Below are positions 36,038 to 45,515 of a DNA stretch of 64,000 bases, piece by piece. The position numbers and the translations under genes were made by a program. Every line of letters starts with the position of its first letter. Positions within the stretch are counted from its first letter, which is position 1. Source of the stretch: Cyclobacteriaceae bacterium. Lineage in GTDB: Bacteria > Bacteroidota > Bacteroidia > Cytophagales > Cyclobacteriaceae. Under the pieces are notes generated by a model. That model ran no database searches. It was not told the origin of the DNA and saw only the letters and a program-made list of their open reading frames with translations. Where the stretch lies: assembly GCA_028285445.1 (NCBI GenBank), contig JANQPQ010000034.1:1-64000 (forward strand), given 5' to 3'.

Positions 36038-37210
36038 ATGAGTGTAGAGATTAGCGAAAATTTGGGAGTGTTGACATTTGAAATGAACGAAAACCAGCAA
36101 ATGATTTCGGAAATGATCCGAGATTTTGGTGCGAAAGAGATAGAACCATTCAGAAGAGAATGGGATGACAATCAAGATTTTCCTATCGATCTATTTAAGA
36201 AGCTTGGAGGCTTGGGTTTGATGGGGGTTTTGGTGCCACAGGAGTATGGTGGTTCTGGCTTCGGATATGCCGAGTACGTTACAGTGATCTCTGAAATAGC
36301 CAAGATTGATGGCGCTATAGGCCTTTCAGTGGCAGCGCATAACTCCCTCTGCACAGGGCACATTCTCCAGTTTGGTAATGAAGAGCAAAAGCAGCGCTGG
36401 CTACCCAAATTGGCTACAGCAGAGCACATTGGTGCTTGGGGCCTTACCGAGCCAAATACCGGATCGGATGCTGGCAATATGAAAACGACTGCAGTAAAAG
36501 ACGGCGACAACTGGGTGATTAACGGAGCGAAGAACTTCATTACCCATGGTAAGTCCGGGGATGTGGCAGTAGTTATTGTGAGAACTGGCGAAGTGGGTGA
36601 CTCTCATGGTATGACAACTTTTGTTGTAGAGAAGGGCACTGCGGGTTTTAGTGCAGGGCGTAAAGAGGACAAGCTGGGTATGAGAGCCTCTGAAACCACG
36701 GAAATCATTTTTGATAATTGCATCGTTCCTGATAGCAACCGACTTGGAGAAGTTGGGGAAGGATTTATTCAAGCAATGAAAGTGCTCGACGGTGGCAGAA
36801 TTTCAATTGCGGCTTTAAGCCTCGGAATTGCTCAGGGCTCCCTGGAAGAGTCTATTAAATATGCTAAAGAAAGGCACCAGTTCAATAAACCCATTGCTCA
36901 ATTTCAAGGTATTTCATTCAAGATAGCGGACATGGCAACAAAGATTGAAGCCGCTAAACTACTGACCTTCCGGGCAGCAGATCTTAAGAATAGGGGGGAA
37001 AGCGTAAGTAAAGAATCGGCAATGGCCAAGTACTACGCCTCTGAGGTAGCAGTTGAAGCGTCAACAGAGGCCGTGCAGATATTTGGTGGTTATGGCTATA
37101 CCAAAGATTACCCGGTAGAAAAACACTATCGCGATAGTAAGCTATGTACAATTGGAGAGGGAACCTCTGAGATTCAGAAATTGGTTATATCCAGGGCTAT
37201 TCTGAAATAG
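36038..37210 (+). CDS. Acyl-CoA dehydrogenase
   Basis: This 390-residue flavoenzyme oxidises acyl-CoA thioesters to enoyl-CoA. FAD-binding and active-site elements are AWGLTEPNTGSDAGN, FITHGKSGDVAVVIVRT, and the C-terminal FGGYGYTKDYPVEKHYRD followed by GEGTSEIQ. The start at 36038 gives MSVEISENLG; a longer frame adds seven residues with no support. Length and layout fit short-chain or branched-chain dehydrogenases. It lies between glycan genes but has no obvious link to them, and no electron-transfer flavoprotein gene is adjacent. Confidence 0.93.
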   Translation: MSVEISENLGVLTFEMNENQQMISEMIRDFGAKEIEPFRREWDDNQDFPIDLFKKLGGLGLMGVLVPQEYGGSGFGYAEYVTVISEIAKIDGAIGLSVAAHNSLCTGHILQFGNEEQKQRWLPKLATAEHIGAWGLTEPNTGSDAGNMKTTAVKDGDNWVINGAKNFITHGKSGDVAVVIVRTGEVGDSHGMTTFVVEKGTAGFSAGRKEDKLGMRASETTEIIFDNCIVPDSNRLGEVGEGFIQAMKVLDGGRISIAALSLGIAQGSLEESIKYAKERHQFNKPIAQFQGISFKIADMATKIEAAKLLTFRAADLKNRGESVSKESAMAKYYASEVAVEASTEAVQIFGGYGYTKDYPVEKHYRDSKLCTIGEGTSEIQKLVISRAILK

Positions 37211-37263
37211 CCAGCCATTCCTATTATTAATTTCTATTTTTGGGCCAGCAACTACCTGGCCCG

Positions 37264-37977
37264 GTGACGTTTACAAAGCTAAGTATAGTAATACCCGTGT
37301 TTAATGAAGAGAACTACGTCTCTTCTATCTTAGACAAGGTATTAGCTGCTGAATTGCCAACGAATATTTCTAAGGAAATAGTAGTTGTAGACGACGGTTC
37401 AACCGATGGCACCGCCTTGCAGTTGAAGGAATACTCAGAGCGGTATTCAGAAATAACCGTAATTACCAAAGAAAAGAATAGTGGCAAGGGAAGTGCAATA
37501 CAGCAGGCTCTATCCATGGTGCGGGGCCAGTATGTTCTCATACAAGATGCTGATCTGGAGTACGACCCAAAAGATTATCATTTGCTTTTGCAACCAATTG
37601 TAGATAGTGTAGCCGATGTTGTGTATGGCTCCCGATTCGTTGGCAATCAACCGCATAGAGTGCTGTTCTTCTGGCACTCAATTGCCAATCGCTTTCTCAC
37701 CTTCCTTTCCAACTTGTTTACCAATCTTAACCTTACAGACATAGAGACCGGCTACAAGGTTTTCCCCACAAGTATAATCAAGGAACTTAATCTAAGGGAA
37801 AGAAGATTTGGGTTTGAGCCGGAAGTAACCGCGAAGTTTGCCAAAATACCAAACATCCGTATCTATGAAGTTGGCATTTCTTACTATGGCCGTACTTACC
37901 AACAAGGAAAGAAAATACGTTGGCCGGATGGCATAAGGGCCCTGTATTGTATTTTTAGATATAATTTATTCAGATGA
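37264..37977 (+). CDS. GT2 glycosyltransferase, polyprenyl-phosphate type
   Basis: The protein has 237 residues from a GTG at 37264; a TTG 24 bp upstream is an alternative, and there is no ATG. The GT-A fold shows IVIPVFNEENY, VVDDGSTDGT, and the metal site QDADLEYDP. The ERRFGFEPEVTAKFAK segment is typical of dolichyl-phosphate-mannose-synthase-like enzymes that load a sugar on undecaprenyl phosphate. There is no C-terminal TM anchor. It begins a coupled operon, and its stop overlaps the next start by 4 nt (ATGA). Confidence 0.88.
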   Translation: MTFTKLSIVIPVFNEENYVSSILDKVLAAELPTNISKEIVVVDDGSTDGTALQLKEYSERYSEITVITKEKNSGKGSAIQQALSMVRGQYVLIQDADLEYDPKDYHLLLQPIVDSVADVVYGSRFVGNQPHRVLFFWHSIANRFLTFLSNLFTNLNLTDIETGYKVFPTSIIKELNLRERRFGFEPEVTAKFAKIPNIRIYEVGISYYGRTYQQGKKIRWPDGIRALYCIFRYNLFR

Positions 37978-39038
37978 GAATTCTCGTTACAGGTGGTTGT
38001 GGGTTTGTTGGCTCCACTTTAGCAATTGAGGTGAAGAGAAAATATCCCGACTATGAAATAGTTGCACTGGACAATCTAATCAGGCGAGGAAGCGAGCTAA
38101 ATGTACAGCGGTTGGCTAAGAACAATATAGCCTTTGTACATGGGGATATTCGCTCTCAAAGTGACCTGGATAATATTGGGAAGGTTGATCTAATCATTGA
38201 GGCTGCGGCTGAGCCTTCTGTGCAAAGTGGCGTAAGTAGTTCTCCTGACTATGTTATTGAGACCAATCTTGTTGGCACTTTAAACTGCATGCGGTTAGCT
38301 CACAAACACGCTGCAAAAGTTATCTTCTTATCTACCAGCAGAGTTTATTCCATTCCTGCCCTGGAGGAAACATCTTATGAGGAGCATGACACCCGGTTTG
38401 TTTTGTCTAAGAGCCAGGGCCAGGTCGGCATCTCGGAGCAAGGCATTTCAGAAGAATTTTCTACGGCCGGGCCTAAATCATTTTACGGGGCTACCAAGTT
38501 CGCTTCCGAAGTGATTCTAAACGAGTACCACTCTTTTCAGAATTTATCTATAGTCATAAACCGATGCGGAGTACTTACCGGGCCTTGGCAGTTTGGTAAG
38601 GTAGATCAAGGCATCTTTGTGCTCTGGCTGGCCAGTCATTACTGGAAGCGACCACTGAGTTATATTGGCTATGGTGGTCAGGGTAAGCAGGTCAGAGATG
38701 TGCTTCACATTTCTGATTTATTCAACCTAATTGACTACCAAATTCATAATTTTGAGGCCGTGAATGGAAAGACATTTAATGTAGGCGGGGGTATGGAGAA
38801 TTCGGTGTCACTGTTGGAACTAACGGCTATCTGTGAGGAGGTTACCGGCAATTCTATTTCAATTTCGGCCCAACCTGAAAACCGAGCAGCAGATGTTAGA
38901 ATTTATGCTACTAACAACCAATTAGTATCCGAAACAACGGGGTGGCAACCGACATTAACCATAAGCGATATTGCCGAAGACATACACAATTGGATCAGTG
39001 AAAACGAATCCATTCTGAATAAGATCTTTAACAAATGA
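37974..39038 (+). CDS. NAD-dependent sugar epimerase/dehydratase (CDP-paratose epimerase-like)
   Basis: This 354-residue extended SDR has the NAD motif GGCGFVGST (7-15) and intact catalytic residues Y171 and K175 in [11 protein letters not shown]. The insertion [21 protein letters not shown] before the Tyr matches CDP-paratose 2-epimerase-like proteins. The usual SSxxVYG strand reads STSRVYS. It would epimerise or dehydrate a nucleotide sugar, but the nucleotide and sugar are uncertain. It is coupled to the GT2 upstream (4-nt overlap) and to a second epimerase downstream (4-nt overlap). Confidence 0.85.
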   Translation: MRILVTGGCGFVGSTLAIEVKRKYPDYEIVALDNLIRRGSELNVQRLAKNNIAFVHGDIRSQSDLDNIGKVDLIIEAAAEPSVQSGVSSSPDYVIETNLVGTLNCMRLAHKHAAKVIFLSTSRVYSIPALEETSYEEHDTRFVLSKSQGQVGISEQGISEEFSTAGPKSFYGATKFASEVILNEYHSFQNLSIVINRCGVLTGPWQFGKVDQGIFVLWLASHYWKRPLSYIGYGGQGKQVRDVLHISDLFNLIDYQIHNFEAVNGKTFNVGGGMENSVSLLELTAICEEVTGNSISISAQPENRAADVRIYATNNQLVSETTGWQPTLTISDIAEDIHNWISENESILNKIFNK

Positions 39039-40096
39039 GTACAGTACTTGTAACCGGTTCGGGAGGATTGATAGGAAGCGAAGCGGTTCGTTTTTTTGCC
39101 CAGAAATTTGACCGGGTAATTGGAGTAGACAATAATCTTAGGGCACACTTTTTTGGTGAAGGTGCCTCCATAGAATGGAACGTATCGCATCTGAATGAGC
39201 AAATTCCTAATTATCAGCATCACACAATAGATATTAGAGATTATGAGCAATTAGGGCAACTATTTGCGGAGCACAATGCTGATATAGAGCTCATAATACA
39301 CGCTGCAGCCCAGCCCAGCCATGATTGGGCCGCAAATGATCCTTTAATGGATTACCATGTTAATGCTACCGGTACAATCAATCTTTTGGAATTAACAAGG
39401 AAACATTGCCCTCAGGCTGTTTTCATATTTACCTCAACTAATAAAGTTTACGGTGATACGCCAAACTTTCTGCCACTGGTTGAAACGGACTCCAGGTGGG
39501 AAATTGATGAGAGCCACAAGTACTTCGAACATGGTATTGATGAAAAGATGTCTATCGATCAGTCAAAGCACTCTCTATTTGGAGCTTCAAAGGTTGCAGC
39601 TGATGTTGTTACCCAGGAGTTTGGAAGATACTTTGGCCTGAAAACTGGAATATTTAGGGGAGGCTGTCTTACTGGTCCCAACCATTCTGGTGCCCAATTA
39701 CATGGATTTTTGTCTTACCTGATGAAGTGCGCGATCACAAAAGAACCATATACTATATTTGGTTACAAGGGCAAGCAAGTAAGAGATAACATCCATAGCT
39801 GGGATTTGATAAACATGTTCTGGCATTTCTACCAAGACCCCAAGCCAGGAGAAGTGTACAATGCCGGGGGTGGCAGGTTTGCAAATTGTTCAATGCTGGA
39901 GGCCATTGAACTGTGTGAGGAAATTGCCGGCAACAAACTTAATTACTCATACGACGAAACTAATCGCATTGGAGATCATATTTGGTGGATAAGTGATCTC
40001 TCAAAATTTAAGAAGCACTATCCGGAGTGGAATTGGCAGTATGACTTGAAGAAAACACTGGGCGAGATTTACAGCGGCCTGGTTGAACGTGTATAG
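39035..40096 (+). CDS. SDR sugar-nucleotide epimerase with Phe in place of catalytic Tyr
   Basis: The protein has 353 residues. The NAD motif GSGGLIGSE (8-16) and [10 protein letters not shown] are intact. The YxxxK catalytic motif reads LFGASK, so residue 182 is Phe and Lys186 is kept. The rest follows the CDP-paratose/tyvelose 2-epimerase pattern ([31 protein letters not shown]). In classical SDRs this Tyr is the catalytic base, so the substitution suggests either an altered mechanism or a partner role beside the intact epimerase at 37974. It overlaps that gene by 4 nt and precedes the GT2 by 3 bp. Confidence 0.85.
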   Translation: MSTVLVTGSGGLIGSEAVRFFAQKFDRVIGVDNNLRAHFFGEGASIEWNVSHLNEQIPNYQHHTIDIRDYEQLGQLFAEHNADIELIIHAAAQPSHDWAANDPLMDYHVNATGTINLLELTRKHCPQAVFIFTSTNKVYGDTPNFLPLVETDSRWEIDESHKYFEHGIDEKMSIDQSKHSLFGASKVAADVVTQEFGRYFGLKTGIFRGGCLTGPNHSGAQLHGFLSYLMKCAITKEPYTIFGYKGKQVRDNIHSWDLINMFWHFYQDPKPGEVYNAGGGRFANCSMLEAIELCEEIAGNKLNYSYDETNRIGDHIWWISDLSKFKKHYPEWNWQYDLKKTLGEIYSGLVERV

Positions 40097-40099
40097 CCA

Positions 40100-40840
40100 A
40101 TGAAATTAAGTGTGGTAATTCCGGCTTACAATGAGTCCGAATCTCTAAAGGAGACCATACCACCTTTATTTGAAACGTTGACTAAGGAGCAAATTGATCA
40201 TGAGTTGCTTGTAGTCAACGATAACTCTTCAGACAGCACTTTGGAAACACTAGAATCTCTCTCTAATCAATACCAAACCCTGCGATTTGTAACTAATGAG
40301 GGTCCAAATGGCTTTGGGTTTGCTGTACGAAAAGGCCTGGAGAATTTCGAAGGTGATTGTGTAGCCATCATGATGGCAGACCTTTCAGACTCTCCAAATG
40401 ATTTGGTAGAGTTCTACCGAACCATGGTTTCAGGAGATTACGACTGTGTATTTGGTAGTAGATTCATCAAGGGTGGAAAAACAGTAGATTATCCCCGGTT
40501 GAAAAGAATTATAAATCGTATGGCCAACAATTTGGTGCGCGTGGTTTTTCGTTTTCGGTATAACGACTGCACCAATGCTTTCAAGCTATATAAGAAGAGC
40601 ACTATTGAAGGGCTTAAGCCATTTCTTTCCCCCCACTTTAACCTAACCTTAGAGCTGCCCTTGAAATCAATAGTAAGAGGGTATAGCTATACGGTGTTGC
40701 CAAACTCGTGGACCAATAGAAAGTATGGCAAATCAAACTTATCAATAAGAGAAATGGGAAGCCGATACTTCTTCATTCTTCTTTATTGTTTCATTGAAAA
40801 GTATTTTTCCAAAGGTGATTTCAAGAAGAAATGGGATTGA
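40100..40840 (+). CDS. GT2 glycosyltransferase, dolichyl-phosphate-sugar synthase-like
   Basis: The 246-residue GT-A enzyme has VVIPAYNESES, VVNDNSSDST, and a metal-site region MMADLSDSPND. The CTNAFKLYKKSTIE and FNLTLELPLKSIVRGY segments fit the DPM1/undecaprenyl-phosphate-sugar synthase branch. The GRSKFNLR-like signature is replaced here by RKYGKSNLSI, and no TM anchor is visible. It would transfer a sugar to a polyprenyl phosphate for the integral-membrane protein encoded next. Its 3' end overlaps that gene by up to 47 nt. Confidence 0.88.
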   Translation: MKLSVVIPAYNESESLKETIPPLFETLTKEQIDHELLVVNDNSSDSTLETLESLSNQYQTLRFVTNEGPNGFGFAVRKGLENFEGDCVAIMMADLSDSPNDLVEFYRTMVSGDYDCVFGSRFIKGGKTVDYPRLKRIINRMANNLVRVVFRFRYNDCTNAFKLYKKSTIEGLKPFLSPHFNLTLELPLKSIVRGYSYTVLPNSWTNRKYGKSNLSIREMGSRYFFILLYCFIEKYFSKGDFKKKWD

Positions 40841-42302
40841 TTGGGTCCTGAAATGGGCTCCACGCACTTACGAACGGGCAATTCAAATACTTTTGAATCG
40901 CTACCTGTTTCTGTTGGGGCTTGTGGTGGTTGCTGCTTATGGGGCTATACTCAATTTCAATGCGAAAGACATGTTTGGGTTAGTCCCTGCCTACGAACAG
41001 TTTGGAAATTTTCTGGCTAGTGGATGGGACTTTGAAAGTGAGCCTGGTAAGCGCGTTTATACTTTCCCAATGTGGGGCTATGGCCTCCTTTTCTTTATTA
41101 CCAAAAGTAAGTCAACCATAATTATCCTGCAGCAGATTTTCACCATTGCCGTAATCATGGGTATTGATTTCAGCCTGGAAAAACTGAAGTGGAAGAAGGT
41201 ATCAAGAGTCATCTTCCGATTCCTGATGCTCAGCTGCGTGATTTGGTTCTATTTCCACGCCATTCTATGGCCATATAGCTGGGGGGCTAACCTATTACTC
41301 GTTTCCCTTTTCAGTCTGATATTCTACCTAAGGACAAATAAACTTTGGATGCTGATGATATCAGCGGTGGCGTTTGGCATTATGCTAAATTTCAGATCAG
41401 ACTACTTCTATTTCGCAATAGGTTTGGGCGCTGCCCTGCTGCTGTTGAGATTTGTTCGTCAATTGAATTTCAAGGTTTGGCATTTAGCCATTTGGTTTGG
41501 GATAGTTGCCATTATGCTTGCGCCCTGGGCAATTTTCTCGAATACGAAAGCCGGCACCCCTTTGCTGAAATCCACAAATGGTGGCCATGTGCTTTTTATT
41601 AGCCTGGGCCAGTTGCCGGAAAACAAATGGGGTATTACGCCTCTAGATGCTGACCCAACCATGAGAGCCCTTGTTGACGAAAACGTAGGTAAGGGTATTT
41701 CAACGCTCTCATACGCTGCCGATACTTTTCTTACCTCCAAATGGGTTGAATTAATTAGTGAAGACCGCTCCGAGTTCCTGGCCAAATGCAAACACAACTT
41801 GCAGCAGATCATTAGCCAACCCTATTATAATGGCAGCATCTTGCAGCCCTCCGAAGGCTATGCCGATCGGTATATAGTGAGCAACCTGGATTCCGCCTGG
41901 CAATCATATTCAAACAGCCTGGCCCAAGACCCGGAAAACACGCAGACCATTGGCGGTCGTAGTTACCGCTTATTTCTAATTCATGCTAAGATCTTTCGTT
42001 GGCTTGGATTGGGCCTTATTGTATTTCTTGTTCTTAACTGGAGGGTGATGCTCCGTGACCCATTCTTTATAGTCCTATTACTAATTGTCGGCTATCAGCT
42101 CGCGTTAATTATTCTGGCCTATTTCATGATCGCCTACAACACCAACCTGGTACCTGTTTATACCTTGCTATTTGTTTACTTCTTCATTGAGAAGATACCC
42201 TGGGGAAGGTACTGGCAATGGGCTCAAAACAAATTGCAGCCAATACTAATGAAGTACTGGCTGCAACTGGAGCAGCGATTTAATAACCGTTCTTCTCAAT
42301 AG
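40794..42302 (+). CDS. Polytopic GT-C-like membrane protein
   Basis: The protein has up to 502 residues. The TTG start at 40794 is uncertain: it lies inside the preceding GT2 gene, and no ATG is available before the first TM helix. Starts near 40836 or 40848 are also possible. Ten or so TM helices run from about residue 34 to 490. The first loop (ASGWDFESEPGKRVYTFPMWGYG) carries acidic residues, as in GT-C glycosyltransferases that use polyprenyl-linked donors. Its position at the end of a GT2-epimerase operon supports that role. I cannot name the sugar. A flippase or polymerase is the alternative. Confidence 0.7.
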   Translation: MKSIFPKVISRRNGIDWVLKWAPRTYERAIQILLNRYLFLLGLVVVAAYGAILNFNAKDMFGLVPAYEQFGNFLASGWDFESEPGKRVYTFPMWGYGLLFFITKSKSTIIILQQIFTIAVIMGIDFSLEKLKWKKVSRVIFRFLMLSCVIWFYFHAILWPYSWGANLLLVSLFSLIFYLRTNKLWMLMISAVAFGIMLNFRSDYFYFAIGLGAALLLLRFVRQLNFKVWHLAIWFGIVAIMLAPWAIFSNTKAGTPLLKSTNGGHVLFISLGQLPENKWGITPLDADPTMRALVDENVGKGISTLSYAADTFLTSKWVELISEDRSEFLAKCKHNLQQIISQPYYNGSILQPSEGYADRYIVSNLDSAWQSYSNSLAQDPENTQTIGGRSYRLFLIHAKIFRWLGLGLIVFLVLNWRVMLRDPFFIVLLLIVGYQLALIILAYFMIAYNTNLVPVYTLLFVYFFIEKIPWGRYWQWAQNKLQPILMKYWLQLEQRFNNRSSQ

Positions 42303-43869
42303 CTCCGATATCGTAAGGTCCTACTGGCCTCACTTTCTTTTCGAAGTCTATAGAGGGCATCCCGTTTGACCAATTAGTTCCGGCATTAACCGCTGGTGAA
42401 CTGCCAGTTTCAATGTCAAAATTGTTCGCAGCAATGTTGTCGAAAATTTGTACAGTTGAAGCGGGTGCCGGGCACGAATGGCAGGTACCCCCGGATGGTG
42501 CAGAAAATCCGTTTGCAAATAGATTGTAACCCATATAAGAGATCGAACTCCAGATGGAGAAACTAGGTGCACCAGGGTAATTCTTAAAAGAAGGACTACT
42601 AGAGATACTATCCTTATAGAAGATATTGTTTATAAATACAACATCATCGTGGGCGTATGCGGCACCTTGCGAGTTGTAGAAAACCACATTATCAATATTT
42701 CCAACGAAGGTATTGTTGTTAATTAAAATGTGATCACCGGCAGGACCACTTGACTCCGAACGAAACAAAATACCATGTTCGCTATCTCTGATAATATTAT
42801 TTCTGAAGGTTAGATTATTCCCAGCCCATATCATGATACCAGCTCCATCAGACGCCCCGGAAACCATGTTTCCGTCAAAGATGTTGTTGCTTCCAATCCT
42901 GTTCTGGATCCCTGGGCTGCTTCCGCTCGTGGAATTAGTAACAATATTATTTTTGATGGTTGCATTATTGACCTTTATTGAAAACGCGTCAAGCCCACCA
43001 TCTATCTCGTTACCTTCAATGTTCACTGCCTGATTCGCAGTTGGGATATAGGTAGCAGTGGGAAAAGGAGGTAGCCCATCGGCTACAGTAATTGCCGTGT
43101 TTCCGCAAGCGCAACCACCTACAGGCCATGTATCAGGGCCATCCGTAATAATATTATATCTAATTTGGGCACCGACCGCTTCCGGTACGTCAATATTAAA
43201 ATGCCCAAGGAATATCGCTCCTATTTGATTCGAACTGCCAACAGGTTGCTTCCAGTTATCTATTTCATTGTATTGGATTTTTAGGTTACTAACGTTAAAT
43301 GCCTGATAACCATTATACTCCTTTCCGCCAGCCCTGATAAGTGTATAACTTTCAAGGGTGGTAATATTTTTCAATTTATTGTGTTCAATGGTAACATTCT
43401 GCCCCCTAATAAGGATTAAATTCCTGTTTGGTGGGCTCATAACGCTACTGTGGCCGGTCCAATTGGTACCATCCCAGGTCAGGTGACTTATGGTCACGTT
43501 ATTGCCGTGAATATCGAAGTATCCGTTAATTTTTGGGGTACTATTACCGTGTCGGGTAATGGTAACACCACTCGCGGTCAAGGAGCCGCTACTGGTGTAA
43601 TTTCCCGTTTGCAGGTAGAATAGTGTAGTTCCGTACAAGCCATTGTATAAATTCACATACCCAGTCACGTTGGATCCAACCGGTATAACCAATGACGAAC
43701 TGCCGCCACCACCAAGGCCACCGACCTCTTTTGCCCTGGAGATTGGAATTGCTTCATTACTAGGCTGAGGCTCATTCTTTACCCCCAGCTCACAACCTGC
43801 CAGAAGGATAACCAAAGCTATGGTTAAGACATGGCCTAATCCGAACACTCTTTTTCTAATAGTTTTCAT
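42280..43869 (-). CDS. PL6-like beta-helix lipoprotein, paralogue 3
   Basis: The 529-residue protein has a lipoprotein leader ending ILLAGC (C26), then a parallel beta-helix with regular Asn-rich turns. Family-defining positions correspond to the Lys/Arg catalytic pair of polysaccharide lyase family 6 (chondroitinase B/alginate lyase): K299 in FSIKVNN and R324 in IQNRIGSNN. It has a CGGCACG-like cysteine insert (GGCACG near 251-256) absent from its two tandem neighbours. The stop codon lies 23 bp inside the 3' end of the convergent GT-C-like gene. It would act at the cell surface on an acidic polysaccharide, though activity is unproven. Confidence 0.8.
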   Translation of the reverse strand: MKTIRKRVFGLGHVLTIALVILLAGCELGVKNEPQPSNEAIPISRAKEVGGLGGGGSSSLVIPVGSNVTGYVNLYNGLYGTTLFYLQTGNYTSSGSLTASGVTITRHGNSTPKINGYFDIHGNNVTISHLTWDGTNWTGHSSVMSPPNRNLILIRGQNVTIEHNKLKNITTLESYTLIRAGGKEYNGYQAFNVSNLKIQYNEIDNWKQPVGSSNQIGAIFLGHFNIDVPEAVGAQIRYNIITDGPDTWPVGGCACGNTAITVADGLPPFPTATYIPTANQAVNIEGNEIDGGLDAFSIKVNNATIKNNIVTNSTSGSSPGIQNRIGSNNIFDGNMVSGASDGAGIMIWAGNNLTFRNNIIRDSEHGILFRSESSGPAGDHILINNNTFVGNIDNVVFYNSQGAAYAHDDVVFINNIFYKDSISSSPSFKNYPGAPSFSIWSSISYMGYNLFANGFSAPSGGTCHSCPAPASTVQIFDNIAANNFDIETGSSPAVNAGTNWSNGMPSIDFEKKVRPVGPYDIGAIEKNGY

Positions 43870-43909
43870 AATTCTTGTTTTTTTTGATTTTACAAACCCT
43901 TCCTCGCTG

Positions 43910-45475
43910 CTAGTAACCGTTCTTCTCCAGCGCTCCTATATCATAGGTGCTTACTGGCCTATTCTTTCTTTCGAAGTCTTCTGTGGGCATGCCGTTTGAC
44001 CAGGTAACTCCGGCGTTTACAGCCGGTGAACTACCGGTCTCAATATCGAAGTTGTTTGTGGCCACGTGGTCAAATATCTGTACCGTAGAGGCGGGCTCCT
44101 GACACGAATGACAAGTTCCGGTTGACGGCTTGTCGTAATCATTCGCAAAAATATCATAACCCATATAGGATATTGATGTCCAAATGCTAAACCCAGGTTG
44201 GCTATTGGGGGCAATCCAAAAGGAGGAGGTGCTAGTGTTATCTTTGCGGTAAAAGATATTGTTTACTAATACCACATCATCGTGGGGACTATATTCCGCT
44301 CCAGAACCAGGGTCAAACTCTATATTTTTCTCGTTTCTTACGAAAGTGTTATTGGTTAATAGAATGTGATCTCCAGCAACTCCCGCTCCATATGCATTTC
44401 TGGCTTTGAAGAGCACGCCCAGGCGGCTGTCTCTAATTACGTTGTTGCGAAATAGGAGTCCGTCACCACTCGCGATCAAGATTCCAGCGCCACTACTTGC
44501 CCCCGATACGAGGTTGCCTTCAAAGATATTCCAGCTGCCAAATCGATTCTGAATACCGGGACTGGATCCACTATTAGAGTTGCGGATCACGTTGTATCGG
44601 ACAACGCAATTGTTGACCTTGATTGACAATGCATCCCAACCATCTTGGATATTGTTGCCTTGCACATTAATTGGCTGGTAGGCATGAGGATTGTAGCCGG
44701 TCAAGTAAGGCAGTTCGTCGTCTGCCAGTACGATTGCCGCATTACCAGCACCATTTGACATACCCGCAGTTGGGCCGTCACTGAATTGATTCCACCTAAT
44801 ATGTGCGCCTATGGCCGGTGGAACATCTTCACTAAAGCTACCAAATTGAATCCCTGTTAAATATCCGCCATTGAACTGTTTCCAGTTTGAGAAAATATTG
44901 TACTGGATTTTGAGGTTGCTAACATCAACTGTTTGCGGATTGACTTGGCTGGATGTAACTCCCGCCCAAATCAAGACCATATTATGCAGATTGTCGATAT
45001 CTCTAAAATTGCAATACTGAACCGTGTTATTCTGGCCGGTTACGTAGACTAGGGCAAGGGGATTTCCAATATCACTATTACCTGTCCAGTCATCCCCGTC
45101 CCAGGTTAAACCGTCGACTACATTATTTACCCCACGGATATCCATCCAACCTTTTATTCTTGGTACCGACGAAGTGCCATTTCTTACAATGGTAACACCA
45201 TTTCGGGTCAGAATGCCACTGGAATAATATAGACCAGTGGATAGACGAAAGGTGCTAAACTGATGGTAGAAATTGACGAAGCTCACAATATTGACACCGG
45301 GCGGTACATTAATGGTACCACCACCACCAAGGCCACCAAGTGATTTCGTGTTGCCGTTGGATATGGGCTGAGGTTCTTCCAATTTATTAACCCCCATCTC
45401 ACAACTTGCTAACACTATCGTCATCGCTATTACTATTAGATGACTGATGTAAGTGCTTTTCTTTATCCTTTTCAT
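43910..45475 (-). CDS. PL6-like beta-helix lipoprotein, paralogue 2
   Basis: This 521-residue protein has lipobox VLASC (C25) and a right-handed beta-helix (about 55-500). The likely catalytic residues are K286 (LSIKVNN) and R311 (IQNRFGSWN), separated by 25 residues as in both paralogues. Repeats of the form NNxFxRN and xxxNNVIRDS mark the coils. It is closest to the gene at 45516: the last 47 residues are the same apart from a few positions, and the DNA of the 3' ends is nearly identical. The spacers between the three genes are about 40 bp, so they are probably one transcript. Confidence 0.82.
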   Translation of the reverse strand: MKRIKKSTYISHLIVIAMTIVLASCEMGVNKLEEPQPISNGNTKSLGGLGGGGTINVPPGVNIVSFVNFYHQFSTFRLSTGLYYSSGILTRNGVTIVRNGTSSVPRIKGWMDIRGVNNVVDGLTWDGDDWTGNSDIGNPLALVYVTGQNNTVQYCNFRDIDNLHNMVLIWAGVTSSQVNPQTVDVSNLKIQYNIFSNWKQFNGGYLTGIQFGSFSEDVPPAIGAHIRWNQFSDGPTAGMSNGAGNAAIVLADDELPYLTGYNPHAYQPINVQGNNIQDGWDALSIKVNNCVVRYNVIRNSNSGSSPGIQNRFGSWNIFEGNLVSGASSGAGILIASGDGLLFRNNVIRDSRLGVLFKARNAYGAGVAGDHILLTNNTFVRNEKNIEFDPGSGAEYSPHDDVVLVNNIFYRKDNTSTSSFWIAPNSQPGFSIWTSISYMGYDIFANDYDKPSTGTCHSCQEPASTVQIFDHVATNNFDIETGSSPAVNAGVTWSNGMPTEDFERKNRPVSTYDIGALEKNGY

Positions 45476-45515
45476 GGTTTGAAAATTTTTGTTTTAAAAA
45501 GACTCTTCCCCGCTG

